The translations under genes and the position numbers were made by a program. The notes below the pieces were generated by a model. The model saw nothing but the letters and a program-made list of their open reading frames with translations, was not told the DNA's origin and did no database searches. DNA of 64,000 nucleotides from Marinobacter sp. C7 (GTDB lineage: Bacteria > Pseudomonadota > Gammaproteobacteria > Pseudomonadales > Oleiphilaceae), in contig NZ_JAKQZH010000001.1 in NCBI RefSeq assembly GCF_022343555.1, positions 1 through 64,000 on the forward strand, read 5' to 3'. Positions 63,128 through 64,000 of this stretch are shown here, one piece after another; the first letter of the stretch is position 1, and each line of letters opens with the position of its first letter.

Positions 63128-64000
63128 ATGATCGAGTTATTGCGGCGTTCCCCTTTGCCTGTGATTGTGCTGGCCCAGCTGTTCGGCACCTCACTCTGGT
63201 TCAGCATCAATGGCGTCTGGTTGTCTCTGGCGGCCCAGTCGGGGCTGACCGAAACCGATCTGGGCCGGCTGACCCTCGCGGTTCAGGCCGGCTTCATCAT
63301 TGGTACCCTGACCATCGCGGTGACTGGCCTGGCGGACCGGTTCGGTGCCAGCCGGATTTTTGCGGTCGCCAGCCTGCTCGGTGCGCTGGTGAATGGTGGA
63401 TTTGTTTTCGCGGCTGGCCAGCCACCCCTGGATTTCATGCTGCGATTTGCCACCGGGCTGTGCCTGGCCGGCATTTATCCCCTCGGAATGAAAATGGTGA
63501 TCGCCTGGACCCCGAAATACGCTGGCGCAGCGCTGGCGTGGCTGGTGGGCATGCTCACCCTGGGCACGGCGCTGCCGCACCTGATGCGGGGGGCGACCCT
63601 CGGAATGCCCTGGGAACTGCCCCTGTTGGCGGCATCGGTACTGGCCCTGTTGGGAGGGGGCTTGGTCTTCCTGCTTGGCGATGGTCCCCATCTGCCCAAA
63701 AGCGGCGGCCCGATTCCCTTGAGTCAGGGGCTGGCGGCATTGCGGATCCCCCGGTTCCGGGCGGTGGCCGGCGGTTACTTCGGCCATATGTGGGAACTCT
63801 ATGCGTTCTGGACGCTCACGCCTTTATTGATTGGTCGGGAGCTGCAGCGACTGGGGGCAGGGGATGGCCTGATACCCTGGCTGGCGTTTGCCGTGATCGG
63901 GATTGGTGGTCTGGGCTGTGTGGGCGGTGGCCGGCTCAGTCGCAGCAAGGGTAGCGAATGGGTGGCGCGGCGCGCGCTGACGATGTCAGGTATCATCTGC
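63128..64000 (+). CDS. MFS transporter, 3' truncated by window edge
   Basis: 291 residues are visible and the frame is still open at the last base. MFS pattern: helix 1 with LAQLFGTSLWFSINGVWLSL, the loop motif VTGLADRFGASRIFAVASL (helix 2-3 D-R-x-G), and helix 4-5 with RFATGLCLAGIYPLGMKMVI. The N-terminal half and part of the second are present. ATG 63128 lies 106 bases after arsJ. It may belong to the arsenic region or start a new unit; the substrate is unknown. Confidence 0.85.
   Translation, partial: MIELLRRSPLPVIVLAQLFGTSLWFSINGVWLSLAAQSGLTETDLGRLTLAVQAGFIIGTLTIAVTGLADRFGASRIFAVASLLGALVNGGFVFAAGQPPLDFMLRFATGLCLAGIYPLGMKMVIAWTPKYAGAALAWLVGMLTLGTALPHLMRGATLGMPWELPLLAASVLALLGGGLVFLLGDGPHLPKSGGPIPLSQGLAALRIPRFRAVAGGYFGHMWELYAFWTLTPLLIGRELQRLGAGDGLIPWLAFAVIGIGGLGCVGGGRLSRSKGSEWVARRALTMSGIIC

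Overview
The window looks like chromosomal DNA of a marine gammaproteobacterium, most likely Marinobacter or a close relative. The evidence is a uniformly GC-rich, densely packed housekeeping gene set, the complete proteobacterial dedicated-sortase cassette seen mainly in marine species, and close resemblance of the recognised proteins (CysK, TrxC, MgsA, AcnA, TmcA, ThiI, UvrD, GabD) to gammaproteobacterial families. I see no tRNA, rRNA, transposase, integrase, prophage or CRISPR locus. Genus is an inference.

Layout. 1-6220: end of a type VI secretion vgrG, a DUF4123 adaptor, a large VasX-like effector and an overlapping membrane protein that is the likely immunity protein. 6430-10882: YdcH-like protein, glycerophosphodiesterase, outer-membrane barrel, then cysK, trxC and mgsA on the minus strand. 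10967-13059: DUF815 ATPase and DUF3422 membrane protein. 13079-18712: dedicated sortase system with histidine kinase and response regulator (minus) divergent from the VIT/vWA sortase substrate and the sortase (plus). 18763-24126: acyltransferase, GlsB-type and MAPEG membrane proteins, small OmpA-domain protein, rhomboid protease with a C-terminal extension, and a zinc-ribbon/TPR membrane protein. 24270-29093: ABC exporter and acnA. 29312-33950: DUF2288, LysO, then a Tat lipoprotein binding protein translationally coupled to a PhnD-PAS-PAS-GGDEF diguanylate cyclase. 33920-38588: Na/Pi cotransporter plus TatD hydrolase (minus), PPK2-type kinase and dadA (plus). 38590-49899: SPOUT methyltransferase and a METTL25-like methyltransferase with overlapping start codons, DUF4124 protein, OmpA/TSP3 porin, UvrD-like helicase, DUF2237, tmcA, ankyrin lipoprotein, enoyl-CoA hydratase-family protein, cytochrome c. 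49934-57979: ppnN, thiI, acetylpolyamine amidohydrolase-like deacetylase, gabD, uvrD. 58264-64000: uppP and an arsenic cluster (acr3 divergent from arsR-GAPDH-arsJ), then a truncated MFS transporter.

Two families of structured intergenic repeats are the least explained content. One is a 30-bp palindrome in arrays that start 11-29 bases after the stop codons of three plus-strand genes, always with a GAAGAA-type copy first and GATGAA-type copies after it. The other is a 100-116-bp element with 23-29-bp closing arms that differ in sequence between copies yet stay self-complementary, enclosing two short hairpins with (G/T)GGA loops. Both occur together between uvrD and uppP.
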